Positions 42,901 through 51,768 of a DNA stretch of 64,000 nt are shown one piece after another. The translations under genes and the position numbers were made by a program. The number at the start of each line of letters is the position of its first letter. The stretch's first letter is position 1. The stretch covers positions 372,001 through 436,000 of the forward strand of contig NZ_JAQAGZ010000001.1 of assembly GCF_027533625.1 (NCBI RefSeq), read 5' to 3'. Below the pieces are notes generated by a model. That model was given only the letters and a program-made list of their open reading frames with translations. It had not been told where the DNA came from and ran no database searches. Source of the DNA: Paenibacillus gyeongsangnamensis (lineage in GTDB: Bacteria; Bacillota; Bacilli; Paenibacillales; NBRC-103111).

Positions 42901-44040
42901 ATGAGCATTACAAATATGACCTCACCCCGGCTAAAGGAGCTGGCAGATAACAGTATCAAGCTGATTCGCTGGAATCAGCATCCGTCCGGAGGCTATACGG
43001 CAAGTCCCTTGTTCATGCATTATGCGTTCAGCTGGTTGAGAGACGGCAGCTTCATTGCTTTTGCAATGGATACGGCAGGTCAAGTTGAAAGCGCAGGAAG
43101 CTTCTACGATTGGGTAAACCGGATTATTCAGGGCAAGGCCGACCAGGTTCGGATGCTGATCGACAAGCACCGCCGCGGGGAATGGATCGGGCAGGAGCAG
43201 TTTTTACATACGCGCTATCATCTGGACGGCCGCGACGACGACCACTCCGAATGGGGCCACTTCCAGCTTGACGGCTACGGGGCGTGGCTGTGGGGGTTAA
43301 TGCAGCATTTAAAAGCCGCCGGTCAGGACAAGCTTCCGGAAGCTTACCGCCAGAGCGTGAATACGACAGTCGATTATTTGCTCACGTTCTGGAAACTGCC
43401 CAATTTCGATTGCTGGGAGGAGCATAACGATCAGGTTCATCCGTCGACGCTGGCTTGTATTTACGGCGGGTTAAAAAGCATAACCGAGCTGGACCGACGG
43501 GCCGATCTGGAGGAGGCTTGCCTTGACATTCGTGAATTTCTATTGTCCCATGCGGTTGCGACCGAGGAGCAGCGGTTCGTAAAATCGCTCGTTCCGGGCA
43601 ACGGCAGCTTCCGGACCGGGAATCCGGGAGTAGACGCCAGCCTGATGTGGCTGTGCGAGCCGTTCGGCGTGTTCGGTCCGGAGCATCCGGTTATGAGGGC
43701 TACGCTGGAGAAGATAAAGAGCGATCTGGTAACCGAGCAAGGAGGCGTCCGCCGTTACTTGCAGGATTCGTATTACGGAGGAGGAGAGTGGCTTCTGCTT
43801 ACCGCATGGTTCGGCTGGGTCCAGCTGGCTTCCGGCGACCGTCCGGCGGCGGAGCGTGCCATCGCTTGGATCGCGTCGAAAGCGGACGGCACCGGAAGGC
43901 TGCCGGAGCAGGTGCCGGATGCTCTCCCGGATCGGTCCGGGTACGAGGATTGGGTGAGACGATGGGGTCCGCCCGCCATCCCTTTGTTGTGGTCGCATGC
44001 CATGTATCTGGTGCTATATAACAGGCTTTATTTGAGCTGA
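42901..44040 (+). CDS. Glycoside hydrolase family 15-like (alpha/alpha-barrel) protein
   Basis: 379 residues forming only the catalytic six-hairpin barrel of the GH15 group (glucoamylase, glucodextranase, trehalase). Marks: HYAFSWLRDGSFIAFAMD (about 40-57), FDCWEEHNDQVHPSTLA (about 177-193) with the probable general acid in WEE, and GRLPEQVPDALPD near 338-350 containing the second Glu. The N-terminal beta domain of full-length GH15 enzymes is missing, and there is no signal peptide, so it would act inside the cell on an unknown sugar. GGAAGGAGG precedes the ATG. Confidence 0.75.
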   Translation: MSITNMTSPRLKELADNSIKLIRWNQHPSGGYTASPLFMHYAFSWLRDGSFIAFAMDTAGQVESAGSFYDWVNRIIQGKADQVRMLIDKHRRGEWIGQEQFLHTRYHLDGRDDDHSEWGHFQLDGYGAWLWGLMQHLKAAGQDKLPEAYRQSVNTTVDYLLTFWKLPNFDCWEEHNDQVHPSTLACIYGGLKSITELDRRADLEEACLDIREFLLSHAVATEEQRFVKSLVPGNGSFRTGNPGVDASLMWLCEPFGVFGPEHPVMRATLEKIKSDLVTEQGGVRRYLQDSYYGGGEWLLLTAWFGWVQLASGDRPAAERAIAWIASKADGTGRLPEQVPDALPDRSGYEDWVRRWGPPAIPLLWSHAMYLVLYNRLYLS

Positions 44041-44094
44041 GCATTCGCATATCTGTATTCCGGCCCGGGCAAACTGAGCTGGGGGTGATAATCG

Positions 44095-44307
44095 ATGCCA
44101 GAAGTCAAATGCAGCGTGTCTAATTGCAACTATTGGGGCGAGGGCAACAATTGCCATGCGACCTCTATCATGATTGAGGTCGACAAGCATGCGCAGGTCG
44201 GATACGATACGGAGTTCGCCATGGACTTTGAAGACCACAAAGACAAGGCGAGCAGTGTGCGCAATACCTGTTGTCACACCTTCGAACAGCGTAAAGCGCA
44301 GCGGTAA
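44095..44307 (+). CDS. DUF1540 domain protein
   Basis: 70-residue Cys-rich protein: KCSVSNCNYWGEGNNCHA (residues 5-22) and RNTCCHTFE at the end are the DUF1540 pattern, probably a small metal-binding fold. Common in spore formers; function unknown. TGGGGGTG precedes the ATG and a DUF4190-like gene follows after 17 bases. Confidence 0.88.
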   Translation: MPEVKCSVSNCNYWGEGNNCHATSIMIEVDKHAQVGYDTEFAMDFEDHKDKASSVRNTCCHTFEQRKAQR

Positions 44308-44324
44308 GAAGGGAGCGGCGAAGG

Positions 44325-44735
44325 ATGAGCGATATCGACCGGAAGATTTCGGAGGCTTCATCCGATACGAAGGATGCTTCGCATAAGCGGTTCAAGCAGG
44401 ATCGGCTGCACCGGGAATCCGGCGGGGACAACTGGGAAGAGTATGCCGCGGAGGTAGCCCCATATATGCCTCTTCGCGAAACCGCCGCTCCGGAAACGCC
44501 GGTGCGGCAAGAGGACAATCCCGCTCCAGAGGAGCGAAGCAGATGGGCCGGTTATTCGGCCTTGATTCTTGGCTTGTTATCCCTGCTCATCTTACCCACT
44601 TTCCTCGGCTTTGCTTCGATTGCGCTCGGAGCGTTAGCGTATTTCCGGGGACAGCGTGCGCTGGGCATATGGTCGGTGGTTCTTGGCTTGATTGCGCTGG
44701 CGGGATATATTCTTCTTGTACCTCTCTATGCTTGA
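44325..44735 (+). CDS. DUF4190-like membrane protein
   Basis: 136 residues: a hydrophilic acidic/Pro-rich N-terminal half (about 1-72) and two membrane helices (about 75-105 and 112-134) with the Gly-rich spacing (SALILGLLSLL; GLASIALGALAY-like; GIWSVVLGLIAL) of DUF4190. Function unknown. A strong terminator follows directly. Confidence 0.65.
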   Translation: MSDIDRKISEASSDTKDASHKRFKQDRLHRESGGDNWEEYAAEVAPYMPLRETAAPETPVRQEDNPAPEERSRWAGYSALILGLLSLLILPTFLGFASIALGALAYFRGQRALGIWSVVLGLIALAGYILLVPLYA

Positions 44736-44744
44736 TTCAGCATT

Positions 44745-44773
44745 AAAAAACAGGCTTTCGGGCCTGTTTTTTT
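44745..44773 (+). terminator. Intrinsic terminator
   Basis: AAAAAACAGGC, loop TTTCGG, GCCTGTTTTTTT; strong and symmetrical, so it may work both ways. Confidence 0.88.
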
Positions 44774-44777
44774 GCGT

Positions 44778-44874
44778 TGAAAAGAATTTATAAGTTTTTC
44801 GCAACTTATAGCTTCGCATCAACCTTGATAAACGCGCTGGTCCTTGTAAGACAAGGACGGCGTAGCCGTTTATC
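44778..44874. repeat. Hairpin repeat, copy 2
   Basis: 97 bases matching 40037-40132. The differences inside the large hairpin keep pairing: a G-T pair becomes G-C, a C-G becomes T-G and a G-C becomes G-T. Followed by the SLT gene after 120 bases of plain sequence. Confidence 0.8.
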
Positions 44875-44996
44875 CTGGAGTATGGAAGTTTTTTGGCGAT
44901 TCGGGGTGGTTGTCCGGGACGAAAAAGTGTACAATGAAGGGGTAGCCTGCTGGGCGTCATGAAATATTTTACATAGTAAGGAGCCAAGTCTTTCCC

Positions 44997-45674
44997 ATGA
45001 GTATCGATCCCCGGACGGTTAAAGAACTGCTTCAGCTGCAAGTATGGAACAAGACGGGAATTTTATCCTCGAATGGGCCGGAGTCCCGGGAGGACGACGG
45101 CGTGTTCAACGATTTGCTCGGTGAGCTCATGGCGCAAGGCGCACCTGCGGTCAAGCCGAATGAAGACGCACCTAAAGGAAAGATGGCCTTTTCACCTGTA
45201 CCGCTTCATCCGGCATATGGGGCAGGGGCCGCTCCGGGAGCTGCCGCAGCGGGGGCGCGTGCCGCGGTTGAGCCTTTTATTCAAGCCGCCAGCCGCAAGT
45301 TCGGCGTTAACTCCAGCTTGGTCACGGCTGTCATCGACGCCGAATCGTCCTTTAATCCGAAGGCGGTCTCCGGCGCGGGGGCCAAGGGCTTAATGCAGCT
45401 GATGGATTCGACGGGCCAAGGGCTTGGCATGAACGATCCGTTCGATCCGGCTCAAAATATCGAGGGTGGAACCCGTTACTTATCCCGGCTTCTGGCGATC
45501 TACGGAGGCAACGAGGCAACGGCGCTCGCAGCCTACAACGGGGGCCCGGGCCGATTGGCGAAGCTCGGCATCGCGAGCGATGCGGATCTCCAGGCAAAGC
45601 TGCACTTATTGCCTCAAGAGACGCAGCAGTACGTGAGCAAAGTACTGCGGCTAAAGCAGCATTATGAAGCATAA
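44997..45674 (+). CDS. Lytic transglycosylase domain protein (SLT)
   Basis: 225 residues. The last 130 are an SLT domain: FGVNSSLVTAVIDAESSFNPKAVSGAGAKGLMQLM (about 102-136) with the catalytic Glu in DAESSFN, and AYNGGPGRLAK near 181. It would cleave peptidoglycan to 1,6-anhydro sugars. No signal peptide is visible in the N-terminal half, which is Ala/Pro-rich; such proteins may leave by another route or act on lysis or spore development. AAGGAG lies 14 bases before the ATG, a long spacing. Confidence 0.85.
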   Translation: MSIDPRTVKELLQLQVWNKTGILSSNGPESREDDGVFNDLLGELMAQGAPAVKPNEDAPKGKMAFSPVPLHPAYGAGAAPGAAAAGARAAVEPFIQAASRKFGVNSSLVTAVIDAESSFNPKAVSGAGAKGLMQLMDSTGQGLGMNDPFDPAQNIEGGTRYLSRLLAIYGGNEATALAAYNGGPGRLAKLGIASDADLQAKLHLLPQETQQYVSKVLRLKQHYEA

Positions 45675-45685
45675 GCATAGACAAT

Positions 45686-45737
45686 AAGAGGCCAATGCAA
45701 GCTTTCTGTGAAGAGGCTTGACGTTGGTCTTGTTTTT
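45686..45737 (+). terminator. Terminator after the SLT gene
   Basis: AAG-AGG-CCAA-TG-CAAGC pairs with GCTTG-AC-GTTGG-T-CTT, then GTTTTT. Confidence 0.6.
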
Positions 45738-45759
45738 GTAAGGAAGCGGAGGGACAACC

Positions 45760-46932
45760 ATGATCTACATGGACAATGCGGCGACGACGCCAATGGACGA
45801 AGAAGTGATAGAGACGATGGCGGAGGTCATGCGCCGATATTACGGCAACCCGTCGTCGCTGCACCGGGTCGGGATCGACGCCGAGCTTCTGGTCCGCAGA
45901 GCCAGGGAAACAATCTCGGAGGCGCTGGGCTGCCGGCCGGAGGAAATCCGGTTTACATCCGGCGGCACGGAGAGCAACAATCTGGCGATTCGAGGAGCGG
46001 CACTGCGCTACCGAAGCCGGGGAAACCACTTGATTACGACGGAAATCGAGCATGCTTCGGTCTATGAGCCGTTTCGCAAGCTGGAGAGCGAAGGCTTCAA
46101 AGTGACCTATTTGCCGGTAGACGCCTCGGGCGCCGTGTCGGCCGATGCGGTGCGGCAAGCGCTCACCGACGAGACGATTGTGGTCAGCGTCATGCACGTC
46201 AATAATGAGACGGGCCGGATTCAACCGGTCGGCGAGATTGGGGCGTTGCTGAGGGAATATCCGAAGGTAGTGTTCCATGTCGATGCGGTTCAAGGAATCG
46301 GCAAGCTGCCGGTGAATCCGGTACGGGACGGCATCGATCTTATGACTTGCTCGCCGCACAAGCTTCACGGGCCGAAGGGGACCGGTTTTCTATATTGCCG
46401 CAGCGGGGTGGAGCTGGAGCCTTTGCTGCTCGGGGGCGGTCAGGAGCGAGGGCTTCGTTCGGGCACTGAAAATGTTCCGGCGCTGGTCGGCATGGCGAAG
46501 TCGGTCCGCAAAGCAGTGGAACGGCAGCCGCAATTCATGGAACATACGACGGCCATCAGGGAGCGTATCGTAAGCTGCATTGCGGGAATCGAGGAACTCG
46601 TGCTTATCGGTCCGAAGGATGCTGCTACAGGCAAGATGGCGCCTCACATCGTGCATTTCGCTTACCCGGGTATGAAGTCTGAGGTAATCGTGCATGCTTT
46701 AGAACAGCGCGGCATCTGTGTGTCGACAAGGTCCGCCTGCTCCTCCGGAGCAGACAAGCCGAGCCGGGTGCTGCAGGCGATGGGTCTGCCGAGGCCCGTG
46801 GCTTCGAGCGGCATCCGCATCAGCTATACGCTGCAGCAATCTCTGGAAGACGCGGATGCGCTCTGCGCCGCGCTTCAGGACGCGGTGGCGTCGCTGAAGC
46901 CGAGCGCCGCGGAACCGAACGGACGGAGGTAA
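45760..46932 (+). CDS. Cysteine desulfurase, NifS/IscS family, ThiI partner
   Basis: PLP enzyme that takes sulfur from cysteine. MIYMDNAATTPMDEEVIE is the family start; PLP-binding Lys in SPHKLHGPKG (about 200) and the catalytic Cys loop STRSACSSGAD (about 320-330). 390 residues, normal. Directly followed by thiI (10 bases), as nifZ-thiI in B. subtilis, so its likely job is to supply persulfide sulfur for tRNA 4-thiouridine. Confidence 0.93.
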   Translation: MIYMDNAATTPMDEEVIETMAEVMRRYYGNPSSLHRVGIDAELLVRRARETISEALGCRPEEIRFTSGGTESNNLAIRGAALRYRSRGNHLITTEIEHASVYEPFRKLESEGFKVTYLPVDASGAVSADAVRQALTDETIVVSVMHVNNETGRIQPVGEIGALLREYPKVVFHVDAVQGIGKLPVNPVRDGIDLMTCSPHKLHGPKGTGFLYCRSGVELEPLLLGGGQERGLRSGTENVPALVGMAKSVRKAVERQPQFMEHTTAIRERIVSCIAGIEELVLIGPKDAATGKMAPHIVHFAYPGMKSEVIVHALEQRGICVSTRSACSSGADKPSRVLQAMGLPRPVASSGIRISYTLQQSLEDADALCAALQDAVASLKPSAAEPNGRR

Positions 46933-46942
46933 TCGTGAGACT

Positions 46943-48151
46943 ATGAAACCGGAACAAGTCGTTCTCCGTTTCGGAGAATTGACATTGAAAGGACGCAACC
47001 GGCACCGCTTCGAGAAGAGTGTACTGAATACGGTTCGAGGGGCGCTGAGGCCTTGGAGAACTATTCAATATAACAGGGAATTCGGACGAATCGTGCTTCG
47101 GCTGGGCGGAGCCGATTATGAAGCGTTAATCGATCCGCTCCGCCGCATATTCGGACTCTCGTCGTTCAGTCCCGCGTATACCGCGGCTTTGGATACGGAG
47201 GAGCTGAAGGAAAGGGCTGTCCGGATCATGCGGCAGGCGAATCCTGCCCCAGCGACGTTCAAGGTTAACGTGCGCCGCGCCAATAAAAATTTCCCTATCG
47301 ATTCCCAGGAAATGAACCGGATCATCGGCGGTGCGGTGCTCCGCGCATTCCCCGATTTGAAGGTGGACGTGCACCGCCCGGATGTCGAGCTGAAGATCGA
47401 GCTGCGGGAAACGGAAGCGCTGCTTTACTCTCAAGTGAAGCCCGGAGCCGGAGGGTTCCCATACGGCTCGAACGGCAAAGCGATGCTGATGCTGTCCGGC
47501 GGCATTGACAGTCCGGTCGCCGGATATTTGGCCATGCGGCAGGGCCTGGCGCTGGAAGCCGTTCATTTTCACAGCTATCCCTACACAAGCGAACGGTCCC
47601 AGCAGAAGGTCAAGGATTTGCTCGCCAAATTATGCGGCTATGCCGGACCGATCAAGCTGCATATGGTTCCTTTTACATCGCTTCAGACCCGCATTCACGG
47701 GGCTTATCGCGAGAATCTGCTGATCACGCTCTTGCGTCGCTCGATGATGCGGATCACGGAGAGGCTGGCTGAGGCCAGCGGAGCCGGCGCCATCGTCACG
47801 GGGGAAAGCTTGGGACAAGTGGCGAGCCAGACGCTGCCCAGCATGAATGCGATCGGCAGCGCGGTTCAGCTTCCGTTGATCCGGCCGCTCGTCTGCATGG
47901 AGAAGCAGGAAATTATTCGAATCGCGGAATCGATCGGCACCTATGAGCTGTCCATACTGCCTTATGAGGACTGCTGTACCTTGTTCCTGCCCCCCAGCCC
48001 GAGCACCAATCCGAATCCGAAGGTGGTGCGAAGCATCGAATCGCATATGAACTGGCTCGAGGAGGAGATCGAGGCGGCGGTGAAGAGCACGGAAACGGTC
48101 GTCATCGATCCCCTCGCGAAGCGGCAGGATGAAACAGCGGGCTTTTTTTGA
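46943..48151 (+). CDS. thiI: tRNA 4-thiouridine synthase ThiI
   Basis: Adenylates and thiolates U8 of tRNA. N-terminal ferredoxin-like and THUMP domains (VLRFGELTLKGRNRHRFE; VNVRRANKNFPIDSQEMNR), then the PP-loop LSGGIDSPVAGYLAMRQG (about 184-201). 402 residues and no C-terminal rhodanese domain, the usual Gram-positive form. The Cys pair in PYEDCCTLF is near 343. ATG 10 bases after the desulfurase stop. Confidence 0.95.
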   Translation: MKPEQVVLRFGELTLKGRNRHRFEKSVLNTVRGALRPWRTIQYNREFGRIVLRLGGADYEALIDPLRRIFGLSSFSPAYTAALDTEELKERAVRIMRQANPAPATFKVNVRRANKNFPIDSQEMNRIIGGAVLRAFPDLKVDVHRPDVELKIELRETEALLYSQVKPGAGGFPYGSNGKAMLMLSGGIDSPVAGYLAMRQGLALEAVHFHSYPYTSERSQQKVKDLLAKLCGYAGPIKLHMVPFTSLQTRIHGAYRENLLITLLRRSMMRITERLAEASGAGAIVTGESLGQVASQTLPSMNAIGSAVQLPLIRPLVCMEKQEIIRIAESIGTYELSILPYEDCCTLFLPPSPSTNPNPKVVRSIESHMNWLEEEIEAAVKSTETVVIDPLAKRQDETAGFF

Positions 48152-48227
48152 AACTTTGTCCGACCGTGTCCCGTATTGCTTTGCATGCGGTTGTACCCCC
48201 TTTTAGCTCAGGATGGAGGTTCTGTCA

Positions 48228-48890
48228 ATGTTGGATTGGTTGCTGCTATTTCTTGAAATTATGCTGATCAATGTGGTTCTCAGCGGGGACAATGCGGTCG
48301 TTATTGCTCTTGCAAGTAAAAATCTTCCTGTGGCGCAGCGGAAGCAGGCCATATGGTGGGGAGCTTTCGGAGCGATCGGTCTGCGTGTCGTCTTGACGAT
48401 CATCGCGGTTTATATCTTGAAAATTCCTTTTATCCAGGCAGCCGGCTCCTTGCTTCTTCTGTGGATCGCTATCAAGCTGCTGATCGATGAAGAAGGCCAT
48501 TCCGACGTAAGGGAAGCGACCACGCTCGGCAGAGCGGTCAGGACGATCATCGTAGCCGACTTTATCATGAGTCTTGACAATGTGCTCGCCATTGCCGCCA
48601 AAGCGGAAGGCGACATCGCCGTCATTATTCTGGGAATCGGACTTAGCGTGCCGATCATTATTTGGGGTAGCACGCTGGTGATGAAGCTGCTCAAAAAATT
48701 TCCGATTCTCGTTTATTTGGGCGCGGGCATTCTCGGCTACACGGCCGGGGAAATGTTCACTGCCGATACCATCGTTTATGAGAAGCTGCTCGGGCAGACC
48801 CCGCATAGCGTCGTTCCGGTCGTAACGACGGCAATCGTCATCGCGGCGGGTCTTGTGAAGAAGTTCGTCATCCGTCCAAAGATCACGTAA
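48228..48890 (+). CDS. TerC family integral membrane protein (YjbE-like)
   Basis: 220 residues with about seven membrane helices. Acidic motifs in helices: LSGDNAVVIALA (about 18-29) and MSLDNVLAIAA (about 116-126), typical of TerC; Gram-positive relatives (YjbE, YkoY) export manganese and support exoenzyme metallation. The ATG at 48228 is chosen over 48213 because GGAGG falls between them. The short leader shows no yybP-ykoY riboswitch that I can recognise. Confidence 0.88.
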   Translation: MLDWLLLFLEIMLINVVLSGDNAVVIALASKNLPVAQRKQAIWWGAFGAIGLRVVLTIIAVYILKIPFIQAAGSLLLLWIAIKLLIDEEGHSDVREATTLGRAVRTIIVADFIMSLDNVLAIAAKAEGDIAVIILGIGLSVPIIIWGSTLVMKLLKKFPILVYLGAGILGYTAGEMFTADTIVYEKLLGQTPHSVVPVVTTAIVIAAGLVKKFVIRPKIT

Positions 48891-48897
48891 GGATTGT

Positions 48898-48926
48898 AAA
48901 ACCCGTGTTAAATATACGGGTTTTCC
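48898..48926 (+). terminator. Intrinsic terminator
   Basis: AAAACCCGT ... ACGGGTTTT followed by CC and few T; the A/T-rich stem could act in both directions. Confidence 0.7.
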
Positions 48927-48955
48927 TTGCGTTTTCACTTTTTTGTCTATATAAT
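48927..48955 (+). promoter_or_regulatory. Promoter of typA
   Basis: TTGCGT at 48927-48932, TATAAT at 48950-48955, 17-base spacer. Confidence 0.65.
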
Positions 48956-48967
48956 GAAGTTTGAATT

Positions 48968-49000
48968 GTAGCGTCGGCGCTTACGTCCGGCGCTACTTTT
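48968..49000 (+). promoter_or_regulatory. Hairpin with short T-run in the typA leader
   Basis: GTAGCGTCGG and TCCGGCGCTAC pair around CGCTTACG and are followed by TTTT, a few bases after the predicted transcript start. It resembles a weak attenuator, though BipA leaders are not known to me as riboswitches. Confidence 0.4.
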
Positions 49001-49062
49001 GTGAACAGGCTGGGAAAGCGCCACCAAACAGCCAATTTCTTTTGAGAGGATTAAGTGACTTT

Positions 49063-50910
49063 ATGCATCCAAGAGACAAAATTCGCAATATAGCCATTAT
49101 CGCGCACGTCGACCATGGCAAAACGACACTCGTAGACAAGCTGCTTCAGCAATCCGGTACATTCCGCGAGAACGAAGCGATTCAAGAGCGCGCCATGGAC
49201 TCCAACGATCTGGAGCGTGAGCGCGGTATTACGATCCTGGCGAAAAATACGGCGATCAAATACAAGGACTTTTTAATTAATATTGTAGATACTCCAGGCC
49301 ACGCCGACTTCGGCGGCGAAGTGGAGCGCATTATGAAAATGGTAGACGGCGTGCTGCTTGTCGTAGATGCTTTCGAAGGCACGATGCCGCAGACGAAATT
49401 CGTACTCCGCAAAGCGCTGGAGCAGAACTTGACGCCGATCGTCGTCGTCAACAAGATCGACCGTCCGAACGCCCGTCCGGCGGAAGTGGTCGACGAAGTG
49501 CTCGATCTGTTCATCGAGCTCGGCGCAAACGACGACCAACTGGAATTCCCGGTTGTGTACGCCTCCGCATTGATGGGAACGTCCAGCATGGAATCCGATC
49601 CTGAGAAGCAGGAAAGCAACATGCAGGCGCTGTACGAAACGATCGTCGGCCATATTCCTTCCCCAACGGAAAGCGTAGAAGAGCCGCTTCAGTTCCTTGT
49701 GACGCTGATGGACTTCAACGAATATTTGGGACGGATCGCCATCGGCCGCGTGAACCGCGGTAAAGTGCGCCAAGGCCAACCGATCGCAGTCATTAACCGC
49801 GAGGGCCAAACGAAGCAGGCGCGCGTAGAGAAGCTGTTCGGCTTCCAGGGCTTGAAACGCGTCGAGGTTGAAGAGGCAGGGGCAGGGGACATCATCGCCA
49901 TCGCCGGCATCAAGGACATCAACATCGGCGAAACGATCGCCGATCCGGCGAATCCTGAGGCGTTGCCGGTTCTGAAGATCGACGAGCCTACGCTGCAAAT
50001 GACGTTCCTTGTGAACAACAGCCCGTTTGCGGGCCGCGAAGGTAAGTGGGTTACATCCCGCAAGCTCCGCGAGCGCCTCTTCAAGGAGCTGGAGACGGAC
50101 GTCAGCTTGCGCGTAGACGAAACCGACAGCCCGGACGCCTTCGTCGTATCCGGCCGCGGCGAGCTTCACCTCGGCATCCTGATCGAGAATATGCGCCGCG
50201 AAGGCTTCGAGCTTCAAGTATCCAAGCCGGAGGTCATCATTAAGGTGGTCGACGGACAAAAGATGGAGCCGATCGAACGTCTTCTGATTGACGTACCGGA
50301 GGACAGCATGGGCTCCGTCATGGAGAGCCTTGGAACGCGCAAGGCCGAGATGGTCAATATGATCAACAACGGCAACGGCAACGTTCGTCTGGAGTTCCTG
50401 ATTCCGGCGCGCGGCCTGATCGGCTACCGTACGTACTTCCTGACGCTGACCCGTGGCTACGGCATCTTGAACCATGCCTTCGACAGCTACGGTCCTTATG
50501 CCGGCAGCGGCGTAGGCGGACGTCACGAAGGGGTTCTCGTTTCGAGCGAAACCGGTACGTCGACGCTCTACGGCATCTTGTCCGTAGAAGACCGCGGTAC
50601 GCTGTTCGTTGAGCCGGGTACGGAAATTTACGAAGGGATGATCGTCGGCGAGCATACGCGCGACAACGATATCATCGTCAACATTTGCAAAGAAAAACAA
50701 TTGACGAACGTTCGTTCCGCAACCAAGGAAGATACGGTGAAAATGAAGACGCCTCGTCTCTACTCCATGGAGCAGGCGCTGGAATATTTGAACGACGACG
50801 AATATTGCGAAATTACGCCGAAGTCGATCCGCCTCCGCAAGAAGATCTTGAACAAGAGCGAGCGTGAGCGCGCGGAGAAGCACCGTAAGATGGCGGAAAG
50901 CAACGTCTAA
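49063..50910 (+). CDS. typA: Translational GTPase TypA/BipA
   Basis: Ribosome-associated GTPase needed for 50S assembly and stress growth. ATG at 49063 (MHPRDKIRNIAIIAHVDHGKTTL) fits the family; 615 residues. G1 HVDHGKTT, G2 with RGITI, G3 DTPGHADF, G4 NKID; then EF-G-like domains III and V (SVMESLGTRKAEMVNM; LIPARGLIGYRTYF) and the BipA-specific C-terminal domain. AGAGGA lies 12 bases upstream. Long ORFs on the other strand here are shadows. Confidence 0.96.
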   Translation: MHPRDKIRNIAIIAHVDHGKTTLVDKLLQQSGTFRENEAIQERAMDSNDLERERGITILAKNTAIKYKDFLINIVDTPGHADFGGEVERIMKMVDGVLLVVDAFEGTMPQTKFVLRKALEQNLTPIVVVNKIDRPNARPAEVVDEVLDLFIELGANDDQLEFPVVYASALMGTSSMESDPEKQESNMQALYETIVGHIPSPTESVEEPLQFLVTLMDFNEYLGRIAIGRVNRGKVRQGQPIAVINREGQTKQARVEKLFGFQGLKRVEVEEAGAGDIIAIAGIKDINIGETIADPANPEALPVLKIDEPTLQMTFLVNNSPFAGREGKWVTSRKLRERLFKELETDVSLRVDETDSPDAFVVSGRGELHLGILIENMRREGFELQVSKPEVIIKVVDGQKMEPIERLLIDVPEDSMGSVMESLGTRKAEMVNMINNGNGNVRLEFLIPARGLIGYRTYFLTLTRGYGILNHAFDSYGPYAGSGVGGRHEGVLVSSETGTSTLYGILSVEDRGTLFVEPGTEIYEGMIVGEHTRDNDIIVNICKEKQLTNVRSATKEDTVKMKTPRLYSMEQALEYLNDDEYCEITPKSIRLRKKILNKSERERAEKHRKMAESNV

Positions 50911-50927
50911 TCTCTATAGCTGCAGGA

Positions 50928-50957
50928 GAAAGCTCTGAGCCCTTCAGAGCTTTCTTT
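50928..50957 (+). terminator. Intrinsic terminator after typA
   Basis: GAAAGCTCTGA, loop, TCAGAGCTTTC then TTT. Confidence 0.75.
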
Positions 50958-50994
50958 GCACCCTTTTCACGATAAAGAACCGGGAGGCCATCCT

Positions 50995-51276
50995 ATGTAC
51001 GAATGGTTTGCTGCTAATCCTTTTTGGACATGGCTCATGATCTTCATCCTGATGTCCTATGTTTATAATAAAGTGTTTAGAACGAGAAAGCTGCCTGTCC
51101 TGAAGGCATTGATCATTTATGCGCTGCTTGCGGTCGGCGCCGTCATGCTGATGCTGTTCCAAATCGCGGGTTTGCCGATCGTGCCGAGCTTGACGGTCGC
51201 CGTGGCGCTCATGTTTATGGTGCGGATCCGTTACTTCGTTCAAGACCGTGCGAGCCGGAAGCAGCAGCAGGAGTAG
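50995..51276 (+). CDS. ylaH: YlaH-like membrane protein
   Basis: 93 residues with three hydrophobic helices (FWTWLMIFILMSYVYN; LKALIIYALLAVGAVMLMLF; SLTVAVALMFMV) and a basic tail. It follows typA as ylaH does in B. subtilis. ATG at 50995 has GGGAGG seven bases upstream. Function unknown. Confidence 0.75.
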   Translation: MYEWFAANPFWTWLMIFILMSYVYNKVFRTRKLPVLKALIIYALLAVGAVMLMLFQIAGLPIVPSLTVAVALMFMVRIRYFVQDRASRKQQQE

Positions 51277-51303
51277 AGAAGCTGTGAGCAAGGAGGAGAC
51301 CGA

Positions 51304-51768
51304 ATGGCCCGCTATTGGTTAACGCCGGTGACTTGGGAGGAGGAGCGGGTGACGCTCGGCTCCGAGCGCTTTAGCCTGGAACCGGAAGCGCTTCACTTGC
51401 CATTGGTTCGTAAGCTGAGGGAGCGGTACCCCCGTTTGCTGCTGCCGTTCAAGATCGGCCTGCTGCTCGGCGACGAGGCGGATGAGGAGGCGTGCGGAAC
51501 GTCAGCGATTCCTTTTGCCATGGACGGGGGAAAGGCGCTGACGCTTGCGGCTGCTTATGAGGATTCGGCCCAGGAAGGTGTATGGCCGTTATCGCATTGC
51601 GCCGAAGCTTATCTCCACCGGCTGCCCCTGCCGCACGAGGCACTGGAATGGCTTAGCGCGGGAGAAGAGGCAGCGGAAGGGGAACTCCCCGCTTGGCTTG
51701 AACGAATGAAGGATTGGCTTAAGGCAGGGGCTCAGGTCATTATGCTGAAGGAGGAGAGCCATTCATGA
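51304..51768 (+). CDS. Uncharacterised soluble protein
   Basis: 154 residues, no membrane segment; begins MARYWLTPVTWEEERVTLGSERF and has several acidic stretches. I do not recognise a domain. AAGGAGGAG precedes the ATG and the stop overlaps the next gene (ATGA), so the two small proteins are made together between ylaH and the flavin-type gene. Likely a lineage-specific gene. Confidence 0.6.
   Translation: MARYWLTPVTWEEERVTLGSERFSLEPEALHLPLVRKLRERYPRLLLPFKIGLLLGDEADEEACGTSAIPFAMDGGKALTLAAAYEDSAQEGVWPLSHCAEAYLHRLPLPHEALEWLSAGEEAAEGELPAWLERMKDWLKAGAQVIMLKEESHS

Noticed and set aside
48152..48227. yybP-ykoY manganese riboswitch before the terC-like gene
   Set aside because: The leader is only about 75 bases and lacks the conserved loops.
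49273..50883. 536-codon open frame on the minus strand
   Set aside because: Exactly antisense to typA; the translated sequence is Arg/His/Asp-rich without domains and arises from codon bias in a high-GC gene.
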